The notes under the pieces were generated by a model. The model made no database searches. It saw only the letters and a list, made by a program, of their open reading frames with translations, and was not told the DNA's origin. This document shows, piece after piece, positions 50,009 through 58,856 of a stretch of 63,424 nucleotides of DNA; positions within the stretch are counted from its first letter, which is position 1, and every line of letters begins with the position of its first letter. Source of the stretch: an uncultured Collinsella sp. (GTDB lineage Bacteria > Actinomycetota > Coriobacteriia > Coriobacteriales > Coriobacteriaceae); NCBI GenBank assembly GCA_905208975.1, contig CAJLRE010000004.1, forward strand, positions 1-63,424, given 5' to 3'. The translations under genes were made by a program, and so were the position numbers.

Positions 50009-50634
50009 AAGCCTATGAAAATGAAGATGGCCTTTCGCCAAAGTCTCAAAAAGCTCCAATCCTAAGCTACGTCAACGAACGGCTGCTTGATGGCGAGCTG
50101 AAGGAATGGGACGTTCTCTTGGCACATGGCTCTCGATCAAATGATCCAATCGATTTGCCTGTTGATGGAACGGTCAGCATGGAGCAAAGATATCCCGGTA
50201 GCGCTTCGAACAATGATGTCGTTGTTGTCGGAGAGAAACATCGTTTATCCAGTCGTGGAGTTGAGGCCGCTGGCTTAAGTGCGGAAGAAAGGAAAATGGC
50301 GGAAGAACGATATGCTGCAGACCATAGCGGCGACAAGGCGAAAAACTGTTCTGATCTCTATTATCGTCAAATAAGGAGGCGGCCATTGCTGGTTTTGCAT
50401 CCGATTTGCATGCGATTTGGAGAAATCAAAATTAAAGAAAAGAAGGAGGCCGGAAAAGAAGCTCCTTCCTGGTGGAAGAGCTGGGATGCTCAGGAATGCG
50501 TTTTCGGCTGGAGCATCAGTTTTCCGCACACCGATAAGCAAACGCGACCAGTCACTTACGTTTTTAATTCTGTGGCACTGGAGAACATGATGCCGGAACC
50601 CGAAGATAGCGATGATGATTATGAAGACGACTAG
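49978..50634 (+). pseudogene. C-terminal part of the Z1 protein in the +1-base frame
   Basis: The frame reads VPVKFVTAFLEAYENEDG from 49978, then WDVLLAHGSRSN, RRRPLLVLHP and VFGWSISFPHTDKQT, ending in an acidic tail. The RRPLL and W-SISFP segments are what the end of a Z1 protein looks like. No ATG, GTG or TTG occurs before TTG at 50119, and no binding site precedes that, so it is not an independent gene. It overlaps the next gene's start. Confidence 0.8.
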
Positions 50635-51598
50635 CGATAATCCGTGGGAAGAGCTGCCTAGATCGCGTGGAAGGGGCGACTACAACACGAGAATGGTCGC
50701 ACCCGATGTCAATCCCGATGCAAAAAGGATTTATTGGGCAAAGGGGCGCTCTAATCACCCTGCTTTTCTTGTCGAATATGACAGCAGCGAGACGGGGGCA
50801 CCGGAGCCTCCCAAGTTTAAGAACATCTCTATTCGAGACATTGAATCGGAGCGCTCCATACTGCTTGAGCTCCAAGACCAGGAAATGAAAGCCCAATTTC
50901 TCCGCTTATGTTTTGATATTGCCGACTCGGTGCAGAAAGCCCCCACCGTTGCGATGAGGAAGATGACCTTCATGAGGCTCGAGAAATGGGCTTCGTTTCT
51001 CAGGCCCGGGCGTGGTCCCCTCACAGCCGAGCAACAAAAAGGGCTTATCGGCGAGCTGCTTTTTCTTAAACGGGTTTCCGCTGCCATTTACGAGCCGTCG
51101 AATGCCTTGAGTGGCTGGACAGGGCCAGAACGCTCTAAGCGCGATTTCGGTTACGGGCAGATTTTCGTCGAGGTGAAAAGCAAACGAGGGTCGTCGAATT
51201 CGGAAATTGGAATATCGTCAGAAGAGCAATTGAACACCAACGAAAGTGAAAGGCTCTTCTTATATGTCGTTGAGTTGAACAGCGCTACGGATGAAGATAA
51301 AGCGGCATTCAGCCTTACCGATGTCGTCAACGATGTTCAAATGCTCTTCGACAGCCCATTGGATTTGGCGCACTTTCAGGAGAAGCTGTCGGATGCCGGG
51401 TATTTTCCGGAAGACGATTATTCCCACACCTTGTGGAGCGAGGGCGTAACTGAAACATATGAAGTTAAGGATGGATTTCCGCGAATCGTTTCCAGTTCGT
51501 GTCCGCCTGGAGTTAAGGCTGTTACATATAAAATCGACCTTGGCTACTGCTCTGATTACGAAGTTGATCAGAGCGCAATTACCCAAGCATTGAGGTGA
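50621..51598 (+). CDS. PD-(D/E)XK nuclease-fold protein, DUF4420
   Basis: A 325-residue protein of the DUF4420 PD-(D/E)XK group. The conserved region runs LTAEQQKGLIGELLFLKRV, WTGPERSKRDFGYG and IFVEVKSKRGSS, giving the Glu, Asp and E-x-K catalytic residues. ATGs at 50612 and 50615 are also in frame; the start region overlaps the end of the Z1 frame, so translation is coupled. It is the likely endonuclease of the system. Confidence 0.88.
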   Translation: MKTTSDNPWEELPRSRGRGDYNTRMVAPDVNPDAKRIYWAKGRSNHPAFLVEYDSSETGAPEPPKFKNISIRDIESERSILLELQDQEMKAQFLRLCFDIADSVQKAPTVAMRKMTFMRLEKWASFLRPGRGPLTAEQQKGLIGELLFLKRVSAAIYEPSNALSGWTGPERSKRDFGYGQIFVEVKSKRGSSNSEIGISSEEQLNTNESERLFLYVVELNSATDEDKAAFSLTDVVNDVQMLFDSPLDLAHFQEKLSDAGYFPEDDYSHTLWSEGVTETYEVKDGFPRIVSSSCPPGVKAVTYKIDLGYCSDYEVDQSAITQALR

Positions 51599-51603
51599 AT
51601 TAG

Positions 51604-53688
51604 ATGACAGATTCCACTTCGTTTCAGGAGGAACTGTTTCAAGAGGTCAAGAATAAGGCGGACTCAGAGGGAGTCTATAAGAACGATGCGTTCTTTGACC
51701 TCATCACTGATTATCTTTGCGATGCGGGAGAATTCGATGAGGCCATCCCCGCCTTCTGTCAGAGAACTGGAATAAGGGTTGATGGCTACTGTGGCGATCC
51801 TTTTGAGTCAAGCAGAAAAGTCCTTGGCCTCATTGTCCTCGACTTCAACCAAGATACTGGCTTGCTGACATTAACGAATTCTGAAATGGAGGCAGATTTT
51901 CGGCGGCTTGAGAAATTCGTAACCAAAGCATTGGATTCTCAATTTAGGGAATCTCTTGAGCCGACGGATCCGGGGTTTGGGCTCGCCGATTTAATTCACG
52001 CTCGCTGGAACGAAATCGAGCGAGTTAATCTGTATCTTCTTTCAAACAAAAAACTTAGCCAAAGGGTTTCGGGTAAAGAGACGGGGAGTGTCCTTGGCAA
52101 AGAGGTTGTTTACAACGTCTGGGATCTTGAACGGATAGGTAATCTTATTGAATCGGGTCGTGAGCGGGAGAGACTGCTCATTGACTTTAACGAATTGCCG
52201 ACGGGTCCGATTCGGGCCCTTCTCGCAAGCTCTCCGAAAGACAAGAACAAGGTTTACCTTGCTGCGATACCGGGTGTCGATTTGGCGCGCATCTACGATC
52301 GTTGGGGAGCGCGACTTCTTGAGCAAAACGTCCGTGTATTTCTTCAGGCGAGAAGCAATGTCAACAAGGGTATAAAGCGTACTCTCGAGAATGAGCCCGA
52401 GCTTTTCTTCTCGTTCAATAACGGTATCACGGCGACCGCAGAGAGCGTTACAACGGAGAGCGGGGAAGACGGGCTTTTAATTGACCGTCTAGAAAACCTG
52501 CAGATAGTTAACGGTGGCCAGACAACCGCATCGGTTTATGCCGCATATAAGGCTGGTAAAAGTTTGGACCGCGTGTTTGTCCAAATGAAGCTTAGTGTTG
52601 TCAGCCCGGAAGAGGCTCTCGAACTGGTGCCTAGGATCTCTGAATATGCAAACAGCCAGAATAAGGTTTCTTCAGCCGACTTCTTTGCAAACCACCCTTA
52701 TCACGTGAGGATCGAAGAGTTCTCGCAAAGGATACTTGCTCCCATGCGGGCAGATAGCTTCACGCAAACCAAATGGTTCTACGAGCGGGCAAGAGGCTCA
52801 TATCGAGATAAGCAAGCTTATCTTACGCCTGCGCAGAAGCGTAAATTTGTTGCTGAGTTTCCTAAAACGCAGACTTTTACGAAAACGGATTTGGCAAAAT
52901 ATCTCATGGTCTGGACGAATAAGGCCTACTTGGTCAATCGCGGTGCCCAGAAGAACTTCTCTGAATTTGCTCGGCTAATTAAAGACTCCTGGGATAAGGA
53001 TGAGAGTCAGTTCAATGAGACTTATTTCAAATATTTGATTGCCAAGAAAATTATATTCGATCGCACAGGCAAGATTGTGCAGGCGCGTGATTGGTGGGAA
53101 ACCGGCAGCTATCGCTCGCAGCATGTAGTCCTTGCGGTGGGAGTGCTTTCAAATGCAGTTTCCGCTTTAGGAAAAGCCGTTAACTTTCTTGGCATTTGGA
53201 ATCAACAATCGTTGTCGCCAGCGTTTGAGAGGGCGCTTGGGCAAGCATCTGACGCTGCGCATGATGTATTGATGCATCCCGCGACGGGCTATCGAAACAT
53301 TTCTGAATGGGCAAAACAACAGAAATGCTGGGAGGCTATCAAGTTAAAAAAGGTTGATTGGGACAAAGAGTGGCTTGGCGAGCTTATTGACCTCGATGAG
53401 GAGAAAGACATTCAGCGAGAGGGCTCCCGTAACCAGAAAACGCTGAATGGGATTGAAGCTCAGACGGCGGTTTGCGAGATGGGAAGCGGATTTTGGCAAA
53501 ATGTTCTTAACTGGTGCCTTGCAGAGGGCGAGGGAACTGAGAAGGAACGGGGTATTTTGCAGTATGCATGTGCCTTGCCAAACAAAGTGCCCTCCGAGAG
53601 CCAGTCCGTTGTACTTATTAACATGATGAAGCGGCTGCACAGAGTCGGCTGTCCTTACCGTGTTAAGAGCAGTCAGTATCGTCTGTAA
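51604..53688 (+). CDS. AIPR-family abortive infection phage resistance protein
   Basis: A 694-residue AIPR protein. Family landmarks: ARSNVNKGIKRTLENEPELFFSFNNGITATAE, LQIVNGGQTTASVYAAY and ISEYANSQNKVSSADFFANHPYH. It starts 5 bases after the nuclease gene and its 3' end overlaps the convergent methyltransferase by 26 bases. AIPR proteins are found with restriction-type islands; their biochemistry is poorly known. Confidence 0.9.
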   Translation: MTDSTSFQEELFQEVKNKADSEGVYKNDAFFDLITDYLCDAGEFDEAIPAFCQRTGIRVDGYCGDPFESSRKVLGLIVLDFNQDTGLLTLTNSEMEADFRRLEKFVTKALDSQFRESLEPTDPGFGLADLIHARWNEIERVNLYLLSNKKLSQRVSGKETGSVLGKEVVYNVWDLERIGNLIESGRERERLLIDFNELPTGPIRALLASSPKDKNKVYLAAIPGVDLARIYDRWGARLLEQNVRVFLQARSNVNKGIKRTLENEPELFFSFNNGITATAESVTTESGEDGLLIDRLENLQIVNGGQTTASVYAAYKAGKSLDRVFVQMKLSVVSPEEALELVPRISEYANSQNKVSSADFFANHPYHVRIEEFSQRILAPMRADSFTQTKWFYERARGSYRDKQAYLTPAQKRKFVAEFPKTQTFTKTDLAKYLMVWTNKAYLVNRGAQKNFSEFARLIKDSWDKDESQFNETYFKYLIAKKIIFDRTGKIVQARDWWETGSYRSQHVVLAVGVLSNAVSALGKAVNFLGIWNQQSLSPAFERALGQASDAAHDVLMHPATGYRNISEWAKQQKCWEAIKLKKVDWDKEWLGELIDLDEEKDIQREGSRNQKTLNGIEAQTAVCEMGSGFWQNVLNWCLAEGEGTEKERGILQYACALPNKVPSESQSVVLINMMKRLHRVGCPYRVKSSQYRL

Positions 53689-55204
53689 GATTCTCGTAAA
53701 ACCCGTGGGCTTCTTTTCCAAGTGCCTTTGCGACTACCGCCGCTATCTGCTGGGCAAGTAGCGGCGGCACCGCGTTACCCACCTGAGTGTACTGAGACGT
53801 TCTGTTGCCTTCGAACAGATAGTCATCTGGGAAGGTTTGAAGTCTTGCGGCCTCTCTCACGGTAAGGCTCCTGCATTGCGACGGATCCGGATGGATGTAA
53901 TAGTGTCCGTCCTTGGCGATATGCGAGGTGATGGTCGTAGAGGGTCTTCCCCATACTTGCACACGAAAACGGTCGTTGAATTTATAGTTACCAGTCGTTT
54001 TTGCTGCCTGGACGTTCTTATGATTGGGAAGCAATGACTCGGGGAATTCTTCAAGGCGTGCGGGCGTACCGTATTTTTCTGCATATGCCGCACAAAAGAG
54101 ATAACGGTCAAGATCGCTCGCCAAGTGAGAGCGAGACTCATGATTTGTGAGGACCTTGCTATTTCCGAGCCTTCCTCTATACCATTCTTCATATCGATTG
54201 TGGACGGGATCAACTTTGTGCTTTGCGGTTAACTTTGGCGCGTAGCGTGAAATTACCCTATCAAGGATGTCTGTAAGATCGTTGCATTCGCCATTGTCTT
54301 TCAACTCTTTTGCCGCTGAGTTTATGTACTCTGCCCAGTTCATATCGCGCCAGTTTTCGTTGCGTTCAGAGAATCCGCTTCGCAGTTTAGGCAGCCCACG
54401 AAGGGCTGACCCAAGAGTGCAAACATGCTTTTTGGTTAGCGTGCTCGGTTCGATTCCGGTGTCATTTTTAATACCAAGGAGAATGACCCTGTGGCGCATC
54501 TGGGGGATTCCATACTGTTCGGCTTTGACAACGTAATCTTTTGGATTATGGGGGTCATCAGTGACGAGGGAATGGATAGTGTATCCCGCCTCTTCCATAT
54601 CTTTGCATATGCGGTTAAAAACGCCATGGCCCTCGTGCTTTGCAGAAAGAAGTCCTTTGACGTTTTCCATAACGAAGACATCCGGCTTTAGCTCGTTGAT
54701 AAACGAGAGGTAGCAACGGTAGAGGGTGTGCTTCGGGTCCTCTTCGAATGTAATGTCATGCTTGCGCCGCGATCTGCCCACCAACGAATATGCTTGGCAC
54801 GGAGGTCCGCCAATAAGGACTAGCGGACCCCTATCACGGTCTTCAAACCATCTTGTCACGCGTTCGGCGCCGAGTTTAACCAAGCGGTCGTCTCCATCGA
54901 CGAGCTCGTCGCATAAAGCTTCTTCGCAAGCAGCCTGCCATTCTTTTGGGCGGTAGCGGATAAGTTGGTCGAAGGTCTCATTGTCATGCTTTTTCATGTA
55001 TCTGAGATAAACTCTCGGCAATGTTCCGTCCGGTTCTGCAATTTTGCGCAGATATGAACGAAGCCTCAGGGTCTGATGAGCCTGCTTGTCACGTTCAATG
55101 GACATGATTGTTTGGAACACGGGCTTGTTCTCAGCGTCTCGAAGTGATGAGAAGCCTTCCCCAAGGCCTCCCGGGCCCGCGAATAAGTCAATAACGGGAA
55201 TCAC
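53663..55204 (-). CDS. DNA (cytosine-5) methyltransferase
   Basis: A 513-residue C5 methylase with all main motifs: I DLFAGPGGLGEGF (6-18), IV GGPPCQAYS with the catalytic Cys136, VI FVMENVKG, VIII YGIPQMRHRVILLG, and IX/X LTVREAARLQTFPDD and GNAVPPLLAQQIA. The start is GTG at 55204. The long region between VIII and IX should recognise the target, which cannot be predicted. It converges on and overlaps AIPR, and presumably protects host DNA. Confidence 0.94.
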   Translation of the reverse strand: MIPVIDLFAGPGGLGEGFSSLRDAENKPVFQTIMSIERDKQAHQTLRLRSYLRKIAEPDGTLPRVYLRYMKKHDNETFDQLIRYRPKEWQAACEEALCDELVDGDDRLVKLGAERVTRWFEDRDRGPLVLIGGPPCQAYSLVGRSRRKHDITFEEDPKHTLYRCYLSFINELKPDVFVMENVKGLLSAKHEGHGVFNRICKDMEEAGYTIHSLVTDDPHNPKDYVVKAEQYGIPQMRHRVILLGIKNDTGIEPSTLTKKHVCTLGSALRGLPKLRSGFSERNENWRDMNWAEYINSAAKELKDNGECNDLTDILDRVISRYAPKLTAKHKVDPVHNRYEEWYRGRLGNSKVLTNHESRSHLASDLDRYLFCAAYAEKYGTPARLEEFPESLLPNHKNVQAAKTTGNYKFNDRFRVQVWGRPSTTITSHIAKDGHYYIHPDPSQCRSLTVREAARLQTFPDDYLFEGNRTSQYTQVGNAVPPLLAQQIAAVVAKALGKEAHGFYENLTDDTDCS

Positions 55205-55618
55205 TGCTAACCCTCTCCAAACAGAAACTTCTAGATATCCAGGCTACCAGGATGAAAGTCAAACGTCCAGGAGTGTCTCGCTATGTAAATAAACTTTCTA
55301 TTTATAGCAGTTGCGGGAAACTCGATAAGTGCAGGCGGCGCGCCAGCATTTGAGTTTCTGCTCAAAGATGGCCCAGATCGCTTCCTGTCAAACGGGCATC
55401 TTATGGGCATTCCAAAAATGCGGGAATGAAATTGTTCAACGCACTCTTGAACGATTCGCCTCATACCATTGTTCTGCGCCTTGACGCTGCTTTGACTGAG
55501 CCCGACTTATAATGGCTCTGATGTAATTCTGCAGGTTCTTGTTGCTACGTGACAAGAACTTGCAAAATTCGCAAGTTCTTGTCATTCTGTGAGAAAAACT
55601 TGCAGATTGGGGCGAGCG
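55205..55618. other. Divergent intergenic region with repeat array
   Basis: It separates the methyltransferase and the ATPase gene. A TATAAT lies at 55508-55513, without a well-spaced -35. Past it, four alternating copies of a GCAAGTTCTTGTC motif occupy 55531-55604. The left half (55205-55480) is AT-rich and shows no gene. Confidence 0.55.
55531..55604. promoter_or_regulatory. Alternating GCAAGTTCTTGTC repeats upstream of the ATPase gene
   Basis: GCAGGTTCTTGT (55531-55542), its inverse GACAAGAACTTGC (55551-55563), GCAAGTTCTTGTC (55571-55583) and a partial inverse AAACTTGC (55597-55604). The central pair is a perfect 13-bp inverted repeat with a 7-base loop. The array lies between a possible -10 and the start codon, in the leader or operator. 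Confidence 0.7.
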
Positions 55619-56914
55619 ATGGATAAACGGATGGTTCCCAGAAATCGATATCTCGAGAAGTTAATCGCCTTCCGTGACACGGATGTCATCAAGGTCGTAA
55701 CGGGTATGCGCCGTTGTGGCAAATCGACGCTTCTGGACATGATGCGCAAACATCTGGAGGATAACGGCGTTCCATCCGAATGTCTTTTGACCTTTAAGAT
55801 GGAGTCATTTGAGCTGGAGGGCGTGCGTGATTGGCGAGAGCTTTACCGCCACGTGGACGGCCTAATGCCTGCGGGCAAGAGGTGCTATCTCTTCTTCGAC
55901 GAGCTTCAGGAGGTTGCCGGATGGGAGAAGGCGATTAACGCACTTCGTGTCGACCGGGACTGCGATATATATGTTACGGGTTCGAATGCTTTTCTCCTCT
56001 CGTCAGAGATCGCGACCTTAATCTCGGGCAGGTATGTCGAGATTCGGATGCACCCGCTCGCTTTTTCGGAATATGTCGACTTTCTTGGTCCGACTGACGT
56101 CACGAATAGGCTCGCTGTTTTTGGTCGGGAGGATATTGTTGCACTCGACGATCTTCTTGACCGATATCTGACGTTTGGAGGCCTGCCGTTTCTCGCTGCT
56201 TCAAAGCTGCCGGAGCAGGAAATGAAGGACTATATCTGGAGCACGTACCAAACAATCGTCGGGCGCGACATTTTGGCTCGCGAGGCGCGTCGGGGTAGAC
56301 GGTCGGTGACGAGCAGGAGTGTGCTCGACCGCGTCACTTCCTACTTGGCTGATAACATTTCAAACCCGACATCAATTAATAAGATCGTTGGAACGCTGGC
56401 AGAGAACGGGGCGAAATCCTCGCACGGCGTCGTGGACACTTGTGTGTCCGCCCTTGAGGAGACCTATATCTTTTCGCACGCGCGCCGATTTGATATTAAG
56501 GGTCGGGACATTTTGAAGACCGGCGGCAAGTTTTACATTGAGGATCTGGGACTTCGAGCCTTCTTGGATGGGTATCGCGGCAGCGACAGCGGACGTGTTC
56601 TCGAAAATGCCGTTTACAATCGCCTTGTCTATGACGGATACCAGGTCTTCACGGGTCATCTTCGAGATGCCGAAATCGACTTTGTTGCGATAGGCGACGG
56701 CTCGGATCGTAAGTTTATTCAGGTCACAGAGTCGATTGACGAGGAGGCGACGCGTAAGCGCGAGCTGCGTCCATTTGAGCTCAGGTCGCTCGAGAAGATT
56801 ACCGGCGGTTACGAGAAGATCGTCGTCGTTCGTCAGGGGAGCCATCCGACCGACATCGACGGCATCAAAATCGTTTCTGCAGTCGATTTCTTAATGGGTA
56901 GGCTTGGGGCTTAG
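55619..56914 (+). CDS. AAA ATPase, DUF4143-type, second in window
   Basis: A 431-residue ATPase. Walker A is VVTGMRRCGKSTLL, Walker B is CYLFFDELQEV, and the sensor region YVTGSNAFLLSSE follows. The C-terminal nuclease-like part has AEIDFVAIGDG and KFIQVTESI (D...Q/E pattern, with Gln where many have E-x-K). The ATG at 55619 was chosen as the first Met with fitting N-terminus MDKRMVPRNRYLEKLIAFRD. It belongs to the same broad group as the gene at 37130 but is not close. Confidence 0.87.
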   Translation: MDKRMVPRNRYLEKLIAFRDTDVIKVVTGMRRCGKSTLLDMMRKHLEDNGVPSECLLTFKMESFELEGVRDWRELYRHVDGLMPAGKRCYLFFDELQEVAGWEKAINALRVDRDCDIYVTGSNAFLLSSEIATLISGRYVEIRMHPLAFSEYVDFLGPTDVTNRLAVFGREDIVALDDLLDRYLTFGGLPFLAASKLPEQEMKDYIWSTYQTIVGRDILAREARRGRRSVTSRSVLDRVTSYLADNISNPTSINKIVGTLAENGAKSSHGVVDTCVSALEETYIFSHARRFDIKGRDILKTGGKFYIEDLGLRAFLDGYRGSDSGRVLENAVYNRLVYDGYQVFTGHLRDAEIDFVAIGDGSDRKFIQVTESIDEEATRKRELRPFELRSLEKITGGYEKIVVVRQGSHPTDIDGIKIVSAVDFLMGRLGA

Positions 56915-57048
56915 TGCGTTTGGAGCGCGTCTGTTTCCTATGCCTAGCGACATTGCCACAGCTCGTGACGCCGCCGGCTTCTTCCTTTCCGTCGGGCGGC
57001 ACCAACTCAGCTGATCCGTTGGGGATGGAGGAAAGCGGACCATTTTCG

Positions 57049-57082
57049 GCGCGCCGCAGGTGATACGAATCCTGCGGCGCGC
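57049..57082 (+). terminator. GC-rich hairpin after the ATPase gene
   Basis: GCGCGCCGCAGG and CCTGCGGCGCGC pair perfectly over 12 bases with a 10-base loop, followed by TGTTATTT. A likely terminator for the ATPase gene. The rest of 56915-57200 shows nothing else. Confidence 0.6.
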
Positions 57083-57200
57083 TGTTATTTGAGCGAGGGC
57101 TTTCAGCTGTGTCCGCGTGGCGTGGGACACTTAACCTGCCGTCCTGCTCTGCCGCGACGGCACGTACCTGAACAACGACCCTCTAAGGAGCTCGAAATCG

Positions 57201-57440
57201 ATGAGTGACAACACCAAGCATCTCGCAAAGAAATGCGTCAAGGACGCGGGGCCGTGTCTCACGCTGTGCCTTGCCGGTGCAGCGGTCGCGCTGCTGGCTG
57301 TTTTGGGGCCATTTGACGTGCTTCGAAGCGCCAGCTCTCTACACGTTTGCATGGCTCTTGCCGGCGCCATGATGACCGGCGGCGTGCTCGATCTAGCTTT
57401 TTGGGTGTTTGACCCGTTTGGATGGAAGAACGAAGGGTAA
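57201..57440 (+). CDS. Small membrane protein
   Basis: A 79-residue protein with two membrane helices (about 18-36, CLTLCLAGAAVALLAVLGPF, and 47-68, LHVCMALAGAMMTGGVLDLAF). AAGGAG lies 13 bases upstream. It sits 40 bases before the phosphoesterase pair. No family recognised. Confidence 0.7.
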   Translation: MSDNTKHLAKKCVKDAGPCLTLCLAGAAVALLAVLGPFDVLRSASSLHVCMALAGAMMTGGVLDLAFWVFDPFGWKNEG

Positions 57441-57480
57441 GCCCTAAGGGATGGATGCCCCGCAGCGTTAGGAGGTCCCC

Positions 57481-58119
57481 GTGATCTGGTTTACCAGCGA
57501 TACACACTTTGGACACGAGAACATGCTGCGTCTCGCCGACAGGCCTTGGTCGAATGTTGCGCAGATGAACGACGCCATGGTCGCGAGCATTAATAGCAAA
57601 GTCGCTGCGGACGACGAGCTTTACATTTTGGGCGACTTCAGCTTTAAGATGACGGTCCAAGAGGCCTACGAGTTGCGTAAAAGCATCGTATGTAAGCACG
57701 TCCACCTGCTACCCGGCAACCACGACAAAGACTGGACGCAGCCTGCCGTAGCGGATGCTTTTATCGTCGAGCCGCCCATTTGCGTGCTCAAAATCGATCG
57801 GCAGAAAATCGTGCTGAGCCACTATCCCATGGTCGACTGGCAGGGCATGTCGCACGGCAGCTGGCATCTGCACGGGCATATCCATAGCTGCGGCGGCGCG
57901 TATAACAAGTTCAACCTTCGGCAGGGGCTGCTGCGCTATGACGTGGGCGTGGACGCCAACGGTTACGCCCCGGTAAGTTTGGATGAGCTCAAGTTATGGT
58001 TTGCGCAGGTAGACGAGCTGGTGCAGTGCGTTAAGTGGCCGTGGTGGGTCAACGTTACGGACGATGAACAGGTCGAGCGCGACCTCGAAGCCTATAAGAG
58101 GGAAGTGGTGATCCGATGA
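57481..58119 (+). CDS. Metallophosphoesterase, first of a coupled pair
   Basis: A 212-residue calcineurin-like phosphoesterase. Metal motifs: TSDTHFGHENML, ILGDFSF, LLPGNHDKDW, LSHYPM and HLHGHIH. This short form resembles phage- and Bacillus-type phosphoesterases. The GTG at 57481 has TAGGAGG upstream. It overlaps the next gene by 4 bases. Confidence 0.88.
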   Translation: MIWFTSDTHFGHENMLRLADRPWSNVAQMNDAMVASINSKVAADDELYILGDFSFKMTVQEAYELRKSIVCKHVHLLPGNHDKDWTQPAVADAFIVEPPICVLKIDRQKIVLSHYPMVDWQGMSHGSWHLHGHIHSCGGAYNKFNLRQGLLRYDVGVDANGYAPVSLDELKLWFAQVDELVQCVKWPWWVNVTDDEQVERDLEAYKREVVIR

Positions 58120-58841
58120 CGGTCTATGTGACGGGCGATATTCACGGCGGCCTCGACATGCAAAAGCTGCGCGATTGGGACCTTGGGGATAGCCTGACGA
58201 GCGACGACTATCTGATTGTCGCGGGCGACTTTGGCTTTCCCTGGGATTTCTCTGCCGAGGAATGTGCCGACATCGCTTGGCTGGAGTCGCGCCCCTATAC
58301 CGTGCTGTTCGTCGACGGCAACCACGAGCGTTTCGATCACTGGGCGGAGCGTCCCATGGAGCTGTGGCACGGTGGGCTGACGCAGCGTCTGTCGGATACC
58401 TCCCCCATACGGCGCCTGACGCGCGGCGAGGTTTTTGAGCTCGACGGCTCAACGATCTTTACCATGGGCGGCGCCACGAGCGTGGACAAAGGATACCGCA
58501 TTCCCTATTCCAGCTGGTGGCCGCAGGAACTGCCGGACGAGCGCAACTTTGAGGAGGCGCGGGCAAAGCTCGACAGCGTGGGTTGGAAGGTCGACTACGT
58601 GGTCACCCACACCTGCCCTACGCGCATGCTTTCGCCCACGCTTTATCCGGCACCCGGCTGGAATTACCCCGCCGTTGATCGGCTTACGGCATTTTTCGAT
58701 GAGCTGGAAGACCGCTTGGATTACAAGTGCTGGTATTACGGGCATTTCCATCGGGATGCCAACCCGGCCGAGCGCCATACCGTGCTCTACGACTGCATCG
58801 TTCGCCTGGGCGACGAACTCCAGCCCTGGGATGTTGCGTAG
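58116..58841 (+). CDS. Metallophosphoesterase, second of a coupled pair
   Basis: A 241-residue calcineurin-like phosphoesterase with VTGDIHGGLDM, VAGDFGFPW, VDGNHERFDH, VTHTCPTR and YGHFHRDA. It overlaps its neighbour by ATGA. The two proteins are not close relatives despite the shared fold, so this is not a simple tandem duplication. Substrate unknown. Confidence 0.88.
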   Translation: MTVYVTGDIHGGLDMQKLRDWDLGDSLTSDDYLIVAGDFGFPWDFSAEECADIAWLESRPYTVLFVDGNHERFDHWAERPMELWHGGLTQRLSDTSPIRRLTRGEVFELDGSTIFTMGGATSVDKGYRIPYSSWWPQELPDERNFEEARAKLDSVGWKVDYVVTHTCPTRMLSPTLYPAPGWNYPAVDRLTAFFDELEDRLDYKCWYYGHFHRDANPAERHTVLYDCIVRLGDELQPWDVA

Positions 58842-58856
58842 GGGTGGAGTGAGCGG

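Noticed and set aside
50119..50634. An independent gene starting at TTG 50119
   Set aside because: There is no binding site, the frame continues upstream to the G5 run, and its sequence is the expected end of a Z1 protein.
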